64,000 nucleotides of DNA from an uncultured Pedobacter sp. GTDB lineage: Bacteria > Bacteroidota > Bacteroidia > Sphingobacteriales > Sphingobacteriaceae. Under the pieces are notes generated by a model. It searched no databases, was not told the DNA's origin, and saw only the letters and a program-made list of their open reading frames with translations. The DNA is taken from assembly GCF_946480185.1 (NCBI RefSeq), contig NZ_CAMLIG010000015.1, forward strand, positions 1-64,000. The letters run 5' to 3'. Position numbers and translations under genes: made by a program. Shown here piece after piece: positions 8,724 to 17,933 of this stretch; position 1 is the first letter of the stretch; each line of letters begins with the position of its first letter.

Positions 8724-11700
8724 ATGTCAGAAGACAAAAACTTAGGAATATTAAAAATTGCGAGAGAGCTAAACATTGGTTTAGGTACCATCGCCGAGTT
8801 TTTAAATGGCAAAGGCTTCAGTGTTGAGGCAAAGCCAAATACAAAGCTTACCAGCGATATGTACAGCGCTCTTTTAAAAGAGTATCAAGGAGATAAAATC
8901 CTTAAAGAAGAAGCAAAGAGTATTGTAATCGGTAAAATTCGTCGTGATGATGCAATTTCCGTTGTGGAATCAAACGATGCTCCTTCTGCTTCGCCTGTGA
9001 AGGAAATTGAAGAACCGGCAGAAATTTTAATTAAAAATACGGGTTCTGCGCCAGTTGCCGAAACTCCAGCAGCTTCTGTTCCTAAAGTTAAAGAATCTGA
9101 AACAACTGTTTCTGAACCCGAAGCAACACACAGCCCAGGTGTAAAAATAGTTGGTAAAATTGATCTAGATAGCTTAAACTCCAAAACTCGTCCTGATAAA
9201 AGAGCTAAAGAAGAGCATCCGGTAGAAACACCTAAAGCTCCAGAAATAGTGGTTAAAAAGGAAGAGCCCAAACTTGCTACTTCTGAATCTATAAAAGAAG
9301 TTAAAGCAGAAAAGCCTGTTCAACCTAAAGTTGAAAAACAGCCCGAAACTCCAAAAGCAGAAGAAGTGCCACAAAAGCCGGAGCCTGTTAAAGAAGTTGA
9401 AACGACAAGGGAAACTCCGAAACCTGTTGAAAAAGAAGCTGAAAAGCCTGTGGTTGCAAAAGTTGAAGATGCCACAGCACCTGTTGCCGAAGAGGAAGAT
9501 GAGGTAATTAGAGCTAAAGCAAAACAATTAACGGGTCCGAAAGTTATTGGTAGAATAGAACTTCCGGTTAACAAGAAAAAAGACCAACCGGTTGCGTCTT
9601 CATCTAACCCAAATACTGCAGATAACAAAAGAAAGCGCAAACGCAAGCCAACAGTTGGTGGACCCGCAAGACCAGGGCAACCTGCGTCAACAGCTACGCC
9701 GGGTGCTCCGGGTACAGCAAGCAATCCGCACAGACAAGGTAACCCTAATGCAGGTGCAGGCGCTGGAAACAGAAATGATCCTCGTGGTGGCGGAAGACCA
9801 GCACATAAAAGAGGGCAACCGGTTCCTCCAAAAGCAGAACCTACAGAAAAGGAAATCCAAGATCAGATTAAAGCAACACTTGCAAGGTTAAGTGGTGCCG
9901 GAAAATCAGGAAAATTTGCTCAAAGATCAAAACTGAGAAGACAGAAACGTGATGACGTTGCAGCCAACACAGAAGAGAGATTAGCAGCAGAGGAAATGGA
10001 CGCCAAAGTATTGAAAACAACAGAATTTGTTACGGCAAATGAGTTGGCTACAATGATGGATGTTTCTGTAACCGAAATTATTGCAACTTGTATGAGTTTA
10101 GGGTTGTTTGTATCTATCAACCAAAGGTTAGATGCAGAAACTTTAACCATTGTTGCTGATGAGTTTGGATACGAAATCCAGTTTGTTGGTGCAGAGCAAG
10201 AAGAAATAAATTTAGAAGAACAAGATAACGAAGAAGATTTAGTGCCACGTTCACCAATTGTAACGGTAATGGGTCACGTAGATCATGGTAAAACCTCTTT
10301 GTTAGATTTTATTCGTAAAGCAAATGTTATCTCTGGTGAAGCCGGTGGTATAACACAACATATTGGGGCTTACGAGGTGAAAGTGGATGAAGAAAAGAGT
10401 ATCACGTTTTTAGATACTCCGGGTCACGAAGCTTTTACCGCGATGAGAGCCCGTGGAGCCAAAGTAACAGACGTTGCAATTATTGTAATTGCTGCGGATG
10501 ATACCGTGATGCCACAAACTACGGAAGCAATCAACCATGCTTTGGCGGCTAACTTGCCAATGGTATTTGCTTTTAATAAAATGGATAAACCGGGAGCAAA
10601 TCCTGATAAAATCCGGGAACAATTATCAGCAATGAACATCTTGGTAGAAGAGTGGGGCGGTAAATACCAAACCCAGGAAATTTCCGCAAAATCAGGATTG
10701 AACATTGATAAATTGTTAGAAAAGGTATTGCTTGAAGCCGAATTGTTAGAACTAAAGGCAAATCCAAACAAAAGAGCAGTTGGTACTGTAATTGAAGCCC
10801 AGTTAGATAAGGGTAGAGGTTATGTAGCTACTGTTTTGGTTGAAGCCGGAACATTAAAAGTTGGAGATCCAATTTTAGCGGGATCATACAGTGGTAGAGT
10901 AAAAGCACTTTATAATGAAAGAGGCGCCCGTGTTGAACAAGTAGGTCCGGCACAGCCCGTACAAGTTTTAGGTTTTCAAGGTGCGCCACAAGCGGGTGAC
11001 CGTTTTAACGGCGTAGAAAGCGAACCAGAAGCTCGTGAAATTGCAAATAAACGTTTGCAGTTACAGCGTGAGCAAGGTTTACGTACTCAGAAACACATCA
11101 CACTTGATGAAATCGGACGTCGTTTGGCAATTGGTAACTTTAAAGAGCTTAACATCATTATTAAAGGTGATGTAGATGGTTCTGTGGAAGCATTATCAGA
11201 TTCATTGCAAAAACTATCTACAGAGGAAATTCAGGTTAAAATTGTTCACAAAGCAGTTGGTCCAATTTCAGAGTCCGACGTATTGTTAGCAACTGCGTCA
11301 GATGCGATTATTATTGGTTTCCAAGTTCGTCCATCAGCAGGTGCTCGTAAATTAGCAGAAGCTGAAGAGATTGATGTAAGGCTGTACTCCATCATTTACA
11401 AAGCCATCGACGAGATTAAAGCGGCGATGGAAGGTATGTTGGCTCCGGAATTCGAAGAGAAAATTGTTGCTAACGTTGAGATCAGAGAAACATTCAAAAT
11501 CACCAAAGTTGGAACCATTGCAGGTTGTATGGTGTTGGATGGTACTATTCACAGAAATAGTAAAATCAGAATTATCCGCGAAGGCGTGGTAGTTTACACC
11601 GGAGAACTTGAATCTTTAAAACGTTTCAAAGATGATGTTAAAGAAGTGAGTAGAGGTTACGAATGTGGTCTGAACATTAAAGGATATAATGATATTCAAG

Positions 11701-11753
11701 TAGGTGATATTGTTGAAGCTTACGAACAAGTTGAAGTAAAAAGGAAACTTTAA
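8724..11753 (+). CDS. infB: Translation initiation factor IF-2
   Basis: 1009-residue GTPase that brings initiator tRNA to the 30S subunit. N-terminal IF2_N-like segment (residues 8-33), then a long low-complexity stretch (about 90-400) rich in Pro, Glu, Lys and Gly, a second IF2_N-like helical domain (about 430-490), and the GTPase core with G1 GHVDHGKT at 517-524, then [25 protein letters not shown] and the C-terminal domains ending [10 protein letters not shown]. It is longer than E. coli IF-2 (890) because of the extended linker. ATG start chosen because IF2_N begins directly there. Last gene of the operon; a strong terminator follows. Confidence 0.98.
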   Translation: MSEDKNLGILKIARELNIGLGTIAEFLNGKGFSVEAKPNTKLTSDMYSALLKEYQGDKILKEEAKSIVIGKIRRDDAISVVESNDAPSASPVKEIEEPAEILIKNTGSAPVAETPAASVPKVKESETTVSEPEATHSPGVKIVGKIDLDSLNSKTRPDKRAKEEHPVETPKAPEIVVKKEEPKLATSESIKEVKAEKPVQPKVEKQPETPKAEEVPQKPEPVKEVETTRETPKPVEKEAEKPVVAKVEDATAPVAEEEDEVIRAKAKQLTGPKVIGRIELPVNKKKDQPVASSSNPNTADNKRKRKRKPTVGGPARPGQPASTATPGAPGTASNPHRQGNPNAGAGAGNRNDPRGGGRPAHKRGQPVPPKAEPTEKEIQDQIKATLARLSGAGKSGKFAQRSKLRRQKRDDVAANTEERLAAEEMDAKVLKTTEFVTANELATMMDVSVTEIIATCMSLGLFVSINQRLDAETLTIVADEFGYEIQFVGAEQEEINLEEQDNEEDLVPRSPIVTVMGHVDHGKTSLLDFIRKANVISGEAGGITQHIGAYEVKVDEEKSITFLDTPGHEAFTAMRARGAKVTDVAIIVIAADDTVMPQTTEAINHALAANLPMVFAFNKMDKPGANPDKIREQLSAMNILVEEWGGKYQTQEISAKSGLNIDKLLEKVLLEAELLELKANPNKRAVGTVIEAQLDKGRGYVATVLVEAGTLKVGDPILAGSYSGRVKALYNERGARVEQVGPAQPVQVLGFQGAPQAGDRFNGVESEPEAREIANKRLQLQREQGLRTQKHITLDEIGRRLAIGNFKELNIIIKGDVDGSVEALSDSLQKLSTEEIQVKIVHKAVGPISESDVLLATASDAIIIGFQVRPSAGARKLAEAEEIDVRLYSIIYKAIDEIKAAMEGMLAPEFEEKIVANVEIRETFKITKVGTIAGCMVLDGTIHRNSKIRIIREGVVVYTGELESLKRFKDDVKEVSRGYECGLNIKGYNDIQVGDIVEAYEQVEVKRKL

Positions 11754-11775
11754 CAGATTTTAAAATACAATATTT

Positions 11776-11807
11776 AAACCGTTTAGATTTTTCTAAGCGG
11801 TTTTTTT
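11776..11807 (+). terminator. Rho-independent terminator after infB
   Basis: 11-pair stem 11776-11786 with 11793-11803 (one G-U pair), 6-base loop, followed by a T run. It lies 22 bp after the infB stop codon. Confidence 0.88.
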
Positions 11808-11815
11808 GTGGTGTT

Positions 11816-12125
11816 AAATCAGGCTTTAGCCTGATTTAGAAATGTTTTTAGTGCAACCGTTTTGTACCCACGAAAATCCTCTGATATGATAAAAGGGTAG
11901 CCTCTACGAGGCAATCCTGTAAACATCTTATTGTTTACAAAGCGTTCTCGCTCCGCCAGATATTCAACATTTAGAAAGAACGCTGTATTTATAAGTATTT
12001 TTTGCATCATAATACATTAACAAAAAAATGCTCTGTTAGAGACAACGCTTTGTTTATAATCTTTTTTTTTTGCATCACAATACATTGACAAAAAAATGCT
12101 CCGTTAGGAGCAACCGCTTTGTAAC
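11816..12125. repeat. Cluster of REP-like short palindromes in a 590 bp gap
   Basis: The gap between infB and the sulfite reductase gene has no convincing gene. It holds several small hairpins, each followed by a related tail (AACGCTTTGT/AACCGCTTTGTA). Examples: a 10-bp perfect inverted repeat AAATCAGGCT/AGCCTGATTT near 11817; GCCTC-TAC-GAGGC near 11900; a reverse-oriented copy TTTACAAAGCGTTC near 11935-11950; and two direct copies of about 56 bp at 11999-12053 and 12068-12122 carrying GCTCTGTTAGAGAC and GCTCCGTTAGGAGC. The pattern resembles REP elements mobilised by Y1 (RAYT) transposases, but no transposase gene is in the window. Confidence 0.65.
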
Positions 12126-12189
12126 CATGCGGTTTGTCTGTTTTTTATTTTTCTGAAAAAAATAAAGTCTACTAAATCTATATATTTTA

Positions 12190-12197
12190 TATATTTG
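12190..12197 (+). promoter_or_regulatory. Promoter -7 box for the sulfate assimilation genes
   Basis: TATATTTG matches TAnnTTTG, but no TTG is found at the expected -33 distance, as at many regulated promoters. It would give a leader of about 140 nt before the sulfite reductase ATG at 12344. Confidence 0.5.
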
Positions 12198-12299
12198 CCC
12201 AGCGAATCGTGTTTTGCAAGGTTTGTTTTTTGTTTCCAGATAATTATAGAATTGGGGCAAATTTAACGAGGATTTAAAAACTTTTTTGTGTTATTAAAG

Positions 12300-12331
12300 C
12301 CTCTTCTGAAATGTCAAGAAGGGGATTTTTT
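12300..12331 (+). promoter_or_regulatory. Terminator-like hairpin (candidate attenuator) in the sulfite reductase leader
   Basis: CCTCTTCT (12300-12307) pairs with AGAAGGGG (12317-12324) to give an 8-pair stem with one G-U, followed at once by a run of T (12326-12331). It lies between the -7 box and the chosen start codon at 12344, so reading it as an intrinsic terminator in the 5' leader is natural. Control by sulfur status is an inference from position. Confidence 0.6.
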
Positions 12332-12343
12332 ATTTTATTATAT

Positions 12344-14440
12344 ATGTTAAGTTTTAGAAGTGAGCTTGAAAACCCAGTGGTTGAAAAAGAAATTATAGAT
12401 CTTGAACGTAAAATCAGGGCTTTTCGCGATGGTAAAATTCATGACGATAAGTTTAAGAGTTTAAGATTAGCCCGTGGAATTTACGGCCAGCGCCAGCCAG
12501 GTGTGCAAATGGTTCGTATAAAAATTCCTTTTGGGAGAGTTACTTTTAAGCAGATTTTAAAAATTGCTGACGTTTCTGATGAGTTTGCGTCTTCAAACTT
12601 ACATTTTACCACCCGTCAGGATATTCAAATTCACTTTGTAAGTTTAGATAGAACACCAGAACTTTGGGCAAAACTTGCAGAAGACGGCGTTACCACTCGC
12701 GAAGCTTGCGGAAATACTGTTAGAAACGTAACAGCATCTGCCATTGCCGGGATTGATCCAAAAGAACCTTTTGATGTTTCTCCGTATGCTTACGGATTTT
12801 TCAAATATTTTTTACGTAATCCAATCTGTCAGGAAATGGGACGTAAATTCAAGTTTGGCTTTTCATCAAGCGAAGACGATACCGCTATTTCATTCATCCA
12901 TGACGTAGGTTTTATCCCTAAAATTAAAATTGAGAATGGCGAAGAAGTAAGAGGTTTTAAAGTTGTTTTGGGCGGTAGTTTAGGCGCACAGCCTTATATA
13001 GGCCAACAGGTTCATGAATTTTTACACGAAGATCTCATTATCCCTTTTTCAGAATCCGTTATCCGTGTTTTTGACCGCTATGGTGAAAGAGCAAACAGAA
13101 ATAAAGCCCGTTTAAAATTTTTATTAAACAAAGTTGGTTTTGATGAGTTTGTGAAAATGGCTGAAGAAGAACGTATCGCTACAAAAGTGAAAACTTACAA
13201 AATTGATAGAGATACAGTTTCTGAACCAAATATTCCAGAAGCAATTATTTCAAATGTTGAAATTCCGGCTCATAAAAAATTAGCTTATGAAATGTGGTTG
13301 GCTACAAACGTATTTGAGCAAAAGCAAAAAGGATTTAATGGTGTTTTTGTGAAGGCAAAAACTGGCGATATGTCAACTGCTGTAGCTCGTAAATTTGTTG
13401 CAGCGGTAAGTCCCTTTGTAGCGGATGAAATGCGTGTAACCATTAGCCAAGGCTTATTGTTAAAATATGCCCGTACTGAAAACTTGCCAGCTTTATATTT
13501 AGCCTTAGACGAGTTAAACTTAGTAGAACCTGGCCATGACAGTGTTGCGGATGTAACCACTTGCCCAGGTACTGATACTTGTAATTTAGGGATTTCAAAT
13601 TCAATGGAGCTTTCCAGAGTTTTAGAATCTGTGGTTTACGAAGAATATGAAGATTTCGTTTACAACAAAGAAATCAAAATAAAGATAAGTGGCTGTATGA
13701 ACAGTTGCGGTCAGCATGGTATTGCGCATATTGGTTTTCATGGAAGTTCTATGAAAGTTAATGGCAAAGTAATGCCAACTGCTCAGGTTTTATTGGGCGG
13801 TGGTGTTGTTGGAAACGGCGAAGGCAGGGTGGCAGATAAAGTAATTAAGGTGCCTACTAAAAGAGCGCCTCAAGTTTTGCGTACTATTTTAGACGATTAT
13901 AGAGAAAAAGGTGATGCTTACGGAAGTTTTCATGCTTATTACGATGCTTTAGGTAAAGATTATTTTTATCAGATGTTGAAACCTATTGCGGATCAATCAA
14001 ATATTGAAGACCATGAATATGTGGATTGGGGACATGAAGAAAAGTACGAAAAAGCAATTGGTGTGGGCGAGTGTGCCGGCGTAATCATTGATTTAGTAGC
14101 AACTTTAATGTATGAAGCAGAAGAGAAATACAGTTGGGCTTTAGAATCTTATGAGGCTAAAGTTTGGGCTGATGCAATTTACCATGCTTACAATACAATG
14201 ATTAGCAGTGCAAAAGCATTGTTATTAGATAAAGGCGTAAGCCAAAGCACCCAAATTGGAGTTTTAAATGCTTTTGACGAAAACTATGGTGGTCAGTTCG
14301 GTGTGGAAAGCCTTAAAGAAACAGTTTTACAGATCAATAAAAACGAGCCAAGCGAAAAATTTGCTGAAGCTTATTTAGCGCAGGCGCAAGACTTTTTAAA
14401 TCAGGTTAAAGGCTTTAGAGAGCAACCTGCAAGCGTATAA
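12344..14440 (+). CDS. Siroheme/4Fe-4S sulfite (nitrite) reductase with C-terminal HEPN domain
   Basis: 698-residue NirA/CysI-type reductase; with the neighbouring genes it most likely reduces sulfite to sulfide with siroheme and a 4Fe-4S cluster. Cluster and siroheme cysteines are C407 and C413 (TCPGTDTC) and C451 and C455 (GCMNSCGQ). Ferredoxin-like half-domains include FTTRQDIQIHFV and EACGNTVRNVTA. After about residue 560 comes a helical HEPN-like region (EEKYSWALESYEAKVWADAI), an add-on common in Bacteroidota sulfite reductases. The ATG at 12344 (MLSFRSELENP) was chosen over an in-frame ATG at 12311 because the latter lies inside a terminator-like hairpin. First gene of the sulfate assimilation cluster; 34 bp to the next gene. 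A nitrite role cannot be excluded by sequence alone. Confidence 0.9.
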   Translation: MLSFRSELENPVVEKEIIDLERKIRAFRDGKIHDDKFKSLRLARGIYGQRQPGVQMVRIKIPFGRVTFKQILKIADVSDEFASSNLHFTTRQDIQIHFVSLDRTPELWAKLAEDGVTTREACGNTVRNVTASAIAGIDPKEPFDVSPYAYGFFKYFLRNPICQEMGRKFKFGFSSSEDDTAISFIHDVGFIPKIKIENGEEVRGFKVVLGGSLGAQPYIGQQVHEFLHEDLIIPFSESVIRVFDRYGERANRNKARLKFLLNKVGFDEFVKMAEEERIATKVKTYKIDRDTVSEPNIPEAIISNVEIPAHKKLAYEMWLATNVFEQKQKGFNGVFVKAKTGDMSTAVARKFVAAVSPFVADEMRVTISQGLLLKYARTENLPALYLALDELNLVEPGHDSVADVTTCPGTDTCNLGISNSMELSRVLESVVYEEYEDFVYNKEIKIKISGCMNSCGQHGIAHIGFHGSSMKVNGKVMPTAQVLLGGGVVGNGEGRVADKVIKVPTKRAPQVLRTILDDYREKGDAYGSFHAYYDALGKDYFYQMLKPIADQSNIEDHEYVDWGHEEKYEKAIGVGECAGVIIDLVATLMYEAEEKYSWALESYEAKVWADAIYHAYNTMISSAKALLLDKGVSQSTQIGVLNAFDENYGGQFGVESLKETVLQINKNEPSEKFAEAYLAQAQDFLNQVKGFREQPASV

Positions 14441-14474
14441 TATCAAATTATTTAATGCCTGAAAAAATGGCTAT

Positions 14475-15986
14475 ATGAGTTTATCCTTAAAAGATATAGA
14501 AGAAGCAGAGGTTGGAAACGGAAACGAATTGTTCCCGATTTTTTTGAAACTTCAAAACTTCCAGACTTTATTAGTTGGCGGTGGCAATGTGGGCTTAGAA
14601 AAACTGAGCGCCATATTAAATAATAGTCCTAAAGCTAAGGTAACCATCGTCGCCGATCGATTTTTGAGCGAAGTAAAAGAACTGGTAGCGGATTATCCTG
14701 CAATCAATCTTATTGAAAGAAAATTTGAGGATAGAGATTTAGAAGGAGCGGAGCTGGTGATTTTGGCAACCGATAATCAGGAACTGCACAAATACATCAG
14801 AACATTAGCCAAAGCAAAAGGGATTTTGGTTAATGTAGCCGATACGCCAGATTTGTGCGATTTTTATTTGGGTTCCATTGTTAAAAAGGGGAATTTAAAA
14901 ATCGCGATTTCTACCAATGGAAAATCTCCCACCGTTGCCAAAAGGTTAAAAGAGGTGTTAAACAATAACATCCCGGAAGAGATTGACGAAACTTTAGAGC
15001 AAATGAGCAAGCTCCGTACAACCTTAAGCGGAGATTTTGCTTACAAACTGAAAGCTTTAAATGAAGTTACTGCAGGGTTAATTGAAAAAGAAGATGAAAA
15101 GCCAAAGCTATCGCCTTTAAAAGTAAGTTTGGCAATTTGGACTTTAGTTGTGCTTTTTGCGGCTGTAATCTTTTATGTCATCTGGAAAGAAGAACCTGAG
15201 TTTAGGACTTATATTGAAGGAATAAATCCGAGATTTTATTGGTTTTTAACCGCAGGTTTCGTGTTTGCAATGATTGATGGCGCAATTGGCATGTCTTATG
15301 GCGTTACCTCAACTACTTTTGCTTTATCTTTAGGTATTCCTCCGGCATCGGCCAGTACAGCTGTCCATATTTCCGAAATTTTAAGCAACGGAATAGCCGG
15401 CTGGATGCACTTTAAAATGGGTAATATCAATAAAAAACTATTTAAGTTATTGATTATTCCCGGAATAATTGGTGCCGTTAGTGGTGCGTATATATTGTCC
15501 TCTTTAGAGCATTATAATCATTACACTAAACCTTTAATTTCTATTTATACTTTGATTTTAGGTTTTGTGGTTTTAAAAAAGGCTTTAAATCTGCAAAGGA
15601 AAAAGAAAGTTAGGGCAAAAAAGATAAAAAAGATTGGCGCATTAGGTTTCTTCGGAGGATTTATTGATGCCGTAGGTGGCGGTGGATGGGGTTCTATTGT
15701 ACTTTCTTCGTTAATAGCCGGAGGCAGAAGTGCCCGCTATTCTTTAGGAACAGTTAAAATGACGCGGTTTTTCATCGCTTTGTTAAGCTCATTAACATTT
15801 GTTACCATGTTAGACGGCTTACGCTGGTATGCGGTTGCTGGTTTAGTACTCGGAAGTGCAATAGCATCGCCAATTGCGGCAAAAGTGTCTAATAAAATAT
15901 CAGCCAAAACAATTATGGTTGCTGTGGGTATAATCGTAATTTTGGCAAGTTTAAATACAATTGGCAAGTTTTTGTTGAGTTTGTAG
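14475..15986 (+). CDS. Siroheme-synthase N-domain (precorrin-2 dehydrogenase) fused to TSUP permease
   Basis: 503 residues with two parts. Residues about 18-205 match the NAD-binding precorrin-2 dehydrogenase/sirohydrochlorin ferrochelatase half of CysG (Rossmann motif LLVGGGNVGLEKL with G35-G40; VNVADTPDLCDFYLGSIV; ISTNGKSPTVAKRL). Residues about 212-503 form a TauE/SafE-type (TSUP) membrane protein with about eight segments, including the two internal repeats FVFAMIDGAIGMSYGVTS and FFGGFIDAVGGGGWGSIV. The first half would finish siroheme for the sulfite reductase just upstream; the second would move sulfite, sulfate or a related anion. No methyltransferase (CobA) domain is present, so precorrin-2 must come from elsewhere. 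The substrate and direction of transport are inferred from context. Confidence 0.88.
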   Translation: MSLSLKDIEEAEVGNGNELFPIFLKLQNFQTLLVGGGNVGLEKLSAILNNSPKAKVTIVADRFLSEVKELVADYPAINLIERKFEDRDLEGAELVILATDNQELHKYIRTLAKAKGILVNVADTPDLCDFYLGSIVKKGNLKIAISTNGKSPTVAKRLKEVLNNNIPEEIDETLEQMSKLRTTLSGDFAYKLKALNEVTAGLIEKEDEKPKLSPLKVSLAIWTLVVLFAAVIFYVIWKEEPEFRTYIEGINPRFYWFLTAGFVFAMIDGAIGMSYGVTSTTFALSLGIPPASASTAVHISEILSNGIAGWMHFKMGNINKKLFKLLIIPGIIGAVSGAYILSSLEHYNHYTKPLISIYTLILGFVVLKKALNLQRKKKVRAKKIKKIGALGFFGGFIDAVGGGGWGSIVLSSLIAGGRSARYSLGTVKMTRFFIALLSSLTFVTMLDGLRWYAVAGLVLGSAIASPIAAKVSNKISAKTIMVAVGIIVILASLNTIGKFLLSL

Positions 15987-15992
15987 TAGAAA

Positions 15993-16101
15993 TTTCGTCA
16001 TGTCGACGATAGGAGACATCACATCATAAAGGTTTCCGTATGATATGGCAATCTTAAATGTAAGATGTTTCCTCACCAGTCGGCGGAGAAACATGACGAA
16101 A
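15993..16101. repeat. MITE/BIME-like inverted repeat upstream of cysH
   Basis: Perfect 11-bp outer arms (TTTCGTCATGT at 15993-16003 and ACATGACGAAA at 16091-16101) and inner arms of 10 bp with one mismatch (16011-16020 and 16064-16073). The whole 109 bp unit fills the gap between the permease fusion and cysH. An in-frame ATG at 16065 lies inside it, which argues that the reading frame there is not coding. Confidence 0.72.
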
Positions 16102-16118
16102 CGGTAAAAGAAAAGAAA

Positions 16119-16841
16119 ATGGATATAGAAAGATTTAAAAAAGCGATAGAAGGTTTAAGCCCTCAGGAAGTTTTGGCTTTCGTTGCTCAAAATTTCGAAA
16201 ATCAGGCGATTTTCTCTACCAGTTTTGGTTGGGAAGATCAGGTGATTTCTGATATGATTTTTTCTGCTGATTTAGGCATCAAAGTTTTTACTTTAGATAC
16301 CGGACGTATGTTTACCGAGACTTATTACACCTGGAACCGTACGTTAGAAAAATATCAGAAACCTATCCACGCATTTTATCCTGATAAAGAAAAACTGCAG
16401 GAAATGGTGACTAAAAAAGGTCCAAGCAGTTTTTACGAATCTGTTGAAAACAGAAAAGAATGTTGCGGTATCCGTAAAGTAGAACCATTGAACCGGGCTT
16501 TGGCAGGTTTTAAGGTTTGGGTTACGGGAATCAGAGCTGAGCAATCTGCAAACCGCGAAGATATGCACTGGGTAGAGTGGGATGCTGCGCATAATTTAAT
16601 AAAGGTTCATCCGCTATTCTTTTGGACTTTGGATCAAGTGAAAGCTTACGTTAACGAGAAAAACGTTCCTTACAATCCGCTACATGATAAGGGTTTTCCA
16701 AGTATTGGTTGCCAGCCATGTACTAGAGCGGTACAGCCCGGGGAAGATTTTAGAGCCGGCCGTTGGTGGTGGGAAGATGCCAGTAAAAAAGAGTGTGGTT
16801 TGCATGATGTAACTGCACATGAAGAGGTTTTTAAACCGTAA
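16119..16841 (+). CDS. cysH: Assimilatory adenylylsulfate (APS) reductase, 4Fe-4S type
   Basis: 240-residue thiol-dependent reductase giving sulfite. The Cys-Cys pair C115-C116 (KECCGIRK) and C198-x-x-C201 (IGCQPCTRA) are the four 4Fe-4S ligands found in APS-using enzymes and absent from PAPS-using E. coli CysH. The catalytic Cys is C226 in KKECGLHD. PP-loop-like FSTSFGWEDQV near residue 32. Since no APS kinase (cysC) is seen nearby, direct APS reduction fits. The start is ATG 16119 (MDIERFKKAIEGL); an earlier in-frame ATG at 16065 lies in a repeat element. It lies between the siroheme/permease gene and cysD. Confidence 0.93.
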   Translation: MDIERFKKAIEGLSPQEVLAFVAQNFENQAIFSTSFGWEDQVISDMIFSADLGIKVFTLDTGRMFTETYYTWNRTLEKYQKPIHAFYPDKEKLQEMVTKKGPSSFYESVENRKECCGIRKVEPLNRALAGFKVWVTGIRAEQSANREDMHWVEWDAAHNLIKVHPLFFWTLDQVKAYVNEKNVPYNPLHDKGFPSIGCQPCTRAVQPGEDFRAGRWWWEDASKKECGLHDVTAHEEVFKP

Positions 16842-16900
16842 TTAAGTCGGCAGTTTTTAGTCCGCAGTCCGCAGTTTGGATGAAGACTTATAAATTAAAA

Positions 16901-17038
16901 AGGTTTTGAGAAAGGATTAGCGAGCAAGCAAGGTCTCACATTTCACATCTCAACACTAATACTAAAAATAGGTTTTGAGAAGGGATTAGTGGCCATGCAG
17001 GGTCTCACATCTCACATCTCAATACTCAATACTAAAAC
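16901..17038 (+). repeat. Two 69-bp direct repeats upstream of cysD
   Basis: Copies 16901-16969 and 16970-17038 both run from AGGTTTTGAGAA to a CTCACATCTCAA...ATACTAAAA end. They fill most of the 201 bp gap before cysD; the bases before them (16844-16880) are a further simple repeat of (T)CCGCAGT units. An in-frame ATG at 16995 region is part of the repeat, so cysD was started after it. A related TCTCA/ATACT-rich string precedes the gene at 56636. Confidence 0.7.
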
Positions 17039-17042
17039 AAAA

Positions 17043-17933
17043 ATGGATTATTTAGATCAACTAGAGGCAGAAGCCATCGCAATTTTAAGAGAGGTTGCCG
17101 GGCAATTTGAGAAGCCTGCCTTGTTATTCTCTGGAGGAAAAGATTCAATCACCTTGGTGCGTTTAGCAGAAAAAGCTTTCCGTCCGGGTAAATTCCCTTT
17201 CCCTTTGGTACACGTAGATACCGGCCATAACTTTCCGGAAGTTATTGAGTTCCGTGATCGTTTGGTAGAAAAAATCGGCGAAAAGCTAATTGTAGCCAAT
17301 GTGCAGGATGCAATTGACAGCGGAAAAGTAATTGAGCAAAAAGGTAAAAACGCCAGTAGAAATTCATTACAAACAGTTTCACTTTTAGAAGTGATTGAGC
17401 AAAATAAATTTGATGCCTGTATTGGTGGCGCTCGCAGAGACGAGGAAAAAGCGAGGGCCAAAGAACGTATTTTTTCTGTACGCGATGAGTTTGGACAGTG
17501 GGATCCAAAGCGCCAGCGCCCAGAATTGTGGAATACTTTTAACGGCAAAATCCATAAAGGAGAAAACGTGAGGGTTTTCCCAATTAGCAACTGGACAGAG
17601 CTTGACGTTTGGAACTATATCAAAAGAGAAAAAATCGAGATTCCGTCTATTTATTACTCTCATAACCGGGAAGTAATAGAACGCAACGGTGTTTGGATGG
17701 CAGCACATGAGTTTTTAAACATGGATGCTGATGATAAAGTTTACACAAAAAGTGTGCGTTTCCGTACCGTTGGCGATATGACTTGTACCGCAGCCGTTGA
17801 ATCAGAAAAAACAGATATTGATGATATCATCTTAGAAATCAGTCAGTCGAAAATTAGTGAAAGAGGTGCCCGTATGGATGATAAAGTTTCTGAAGCAGCC
17901 ATGGAAGACCGTAAAAAAGGAGGATATTTTTAA
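17043..17933 (+). CDS. cysD: Sulfate adenylyltransferase subunit 2 (ATP sulfurylase small subunit)
   Basis: 296-residue PP-loop enzyme that, with CysN, makes APS from sulfate and ATP. PP-loop LLFSGGKDSITL near residue 26; typical CysD segments HVDTGHNFPEVIEFRD, GGARRDEEKARAKERIFS, FPISNWTELDVWNYI and the C-terminal RMDDKVSEAAMEDRKKGGYF are all present. ATG 17043 (MDYLDQLEAEAI) matches the family start; the upstream in-frame extension is repeat DNA. Its TAA overlaps the ATG of cysN by one base, showing translational coupling of the two subunits. Confidence 0.97.
   Translation: MDYLDQLEAEAIAILREVAGQFEKPALLFSGGKDSITLVRLAEKAFRPGKFPFPLVHVDTGHNFPEVIEFRDRLVEKIGEKLIVANVQDAIDSGKVIEQKGKNASRNSLQTVSLLEVIEQNKFDACIGGARRDEEKARAKERIFSVRDEFGQWDPKRQRPELWNTFNGKIHKGENVRVFPISNWTELDVWNYIKREKIEIPSIYYSHNREVIERNGVWMAAHEFLNMDADDKVYTKSVRFRTVGDMTCTAAVESEKTDIDDIILEISQSKISERGARMDDKVSEAAMEDRKKGGYF

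Noticed and set aside
11819..12010. 63-residue minus-strand open frame
   Set aside because: It lies wholly inside the REP-like palindrome cluster and has no recognisable protein features.
12311..12343. Upstream ATG for the sulfite reductase
   Set aside because: It lies inside a terminator-like hairpin, and the family N-terminus begins at ATG 12344.
16065..16118. N-terminal extension of cysH
   Set aside because: The extension is encoded by the right arm of an inverted-repeat element; the conserved start is ATG 16119.
16989..17042. N-terminal extension of cysD
   Set aside because: The extension is encoded by the second 69-bp direct repeat; ATG 17043 fits the family.
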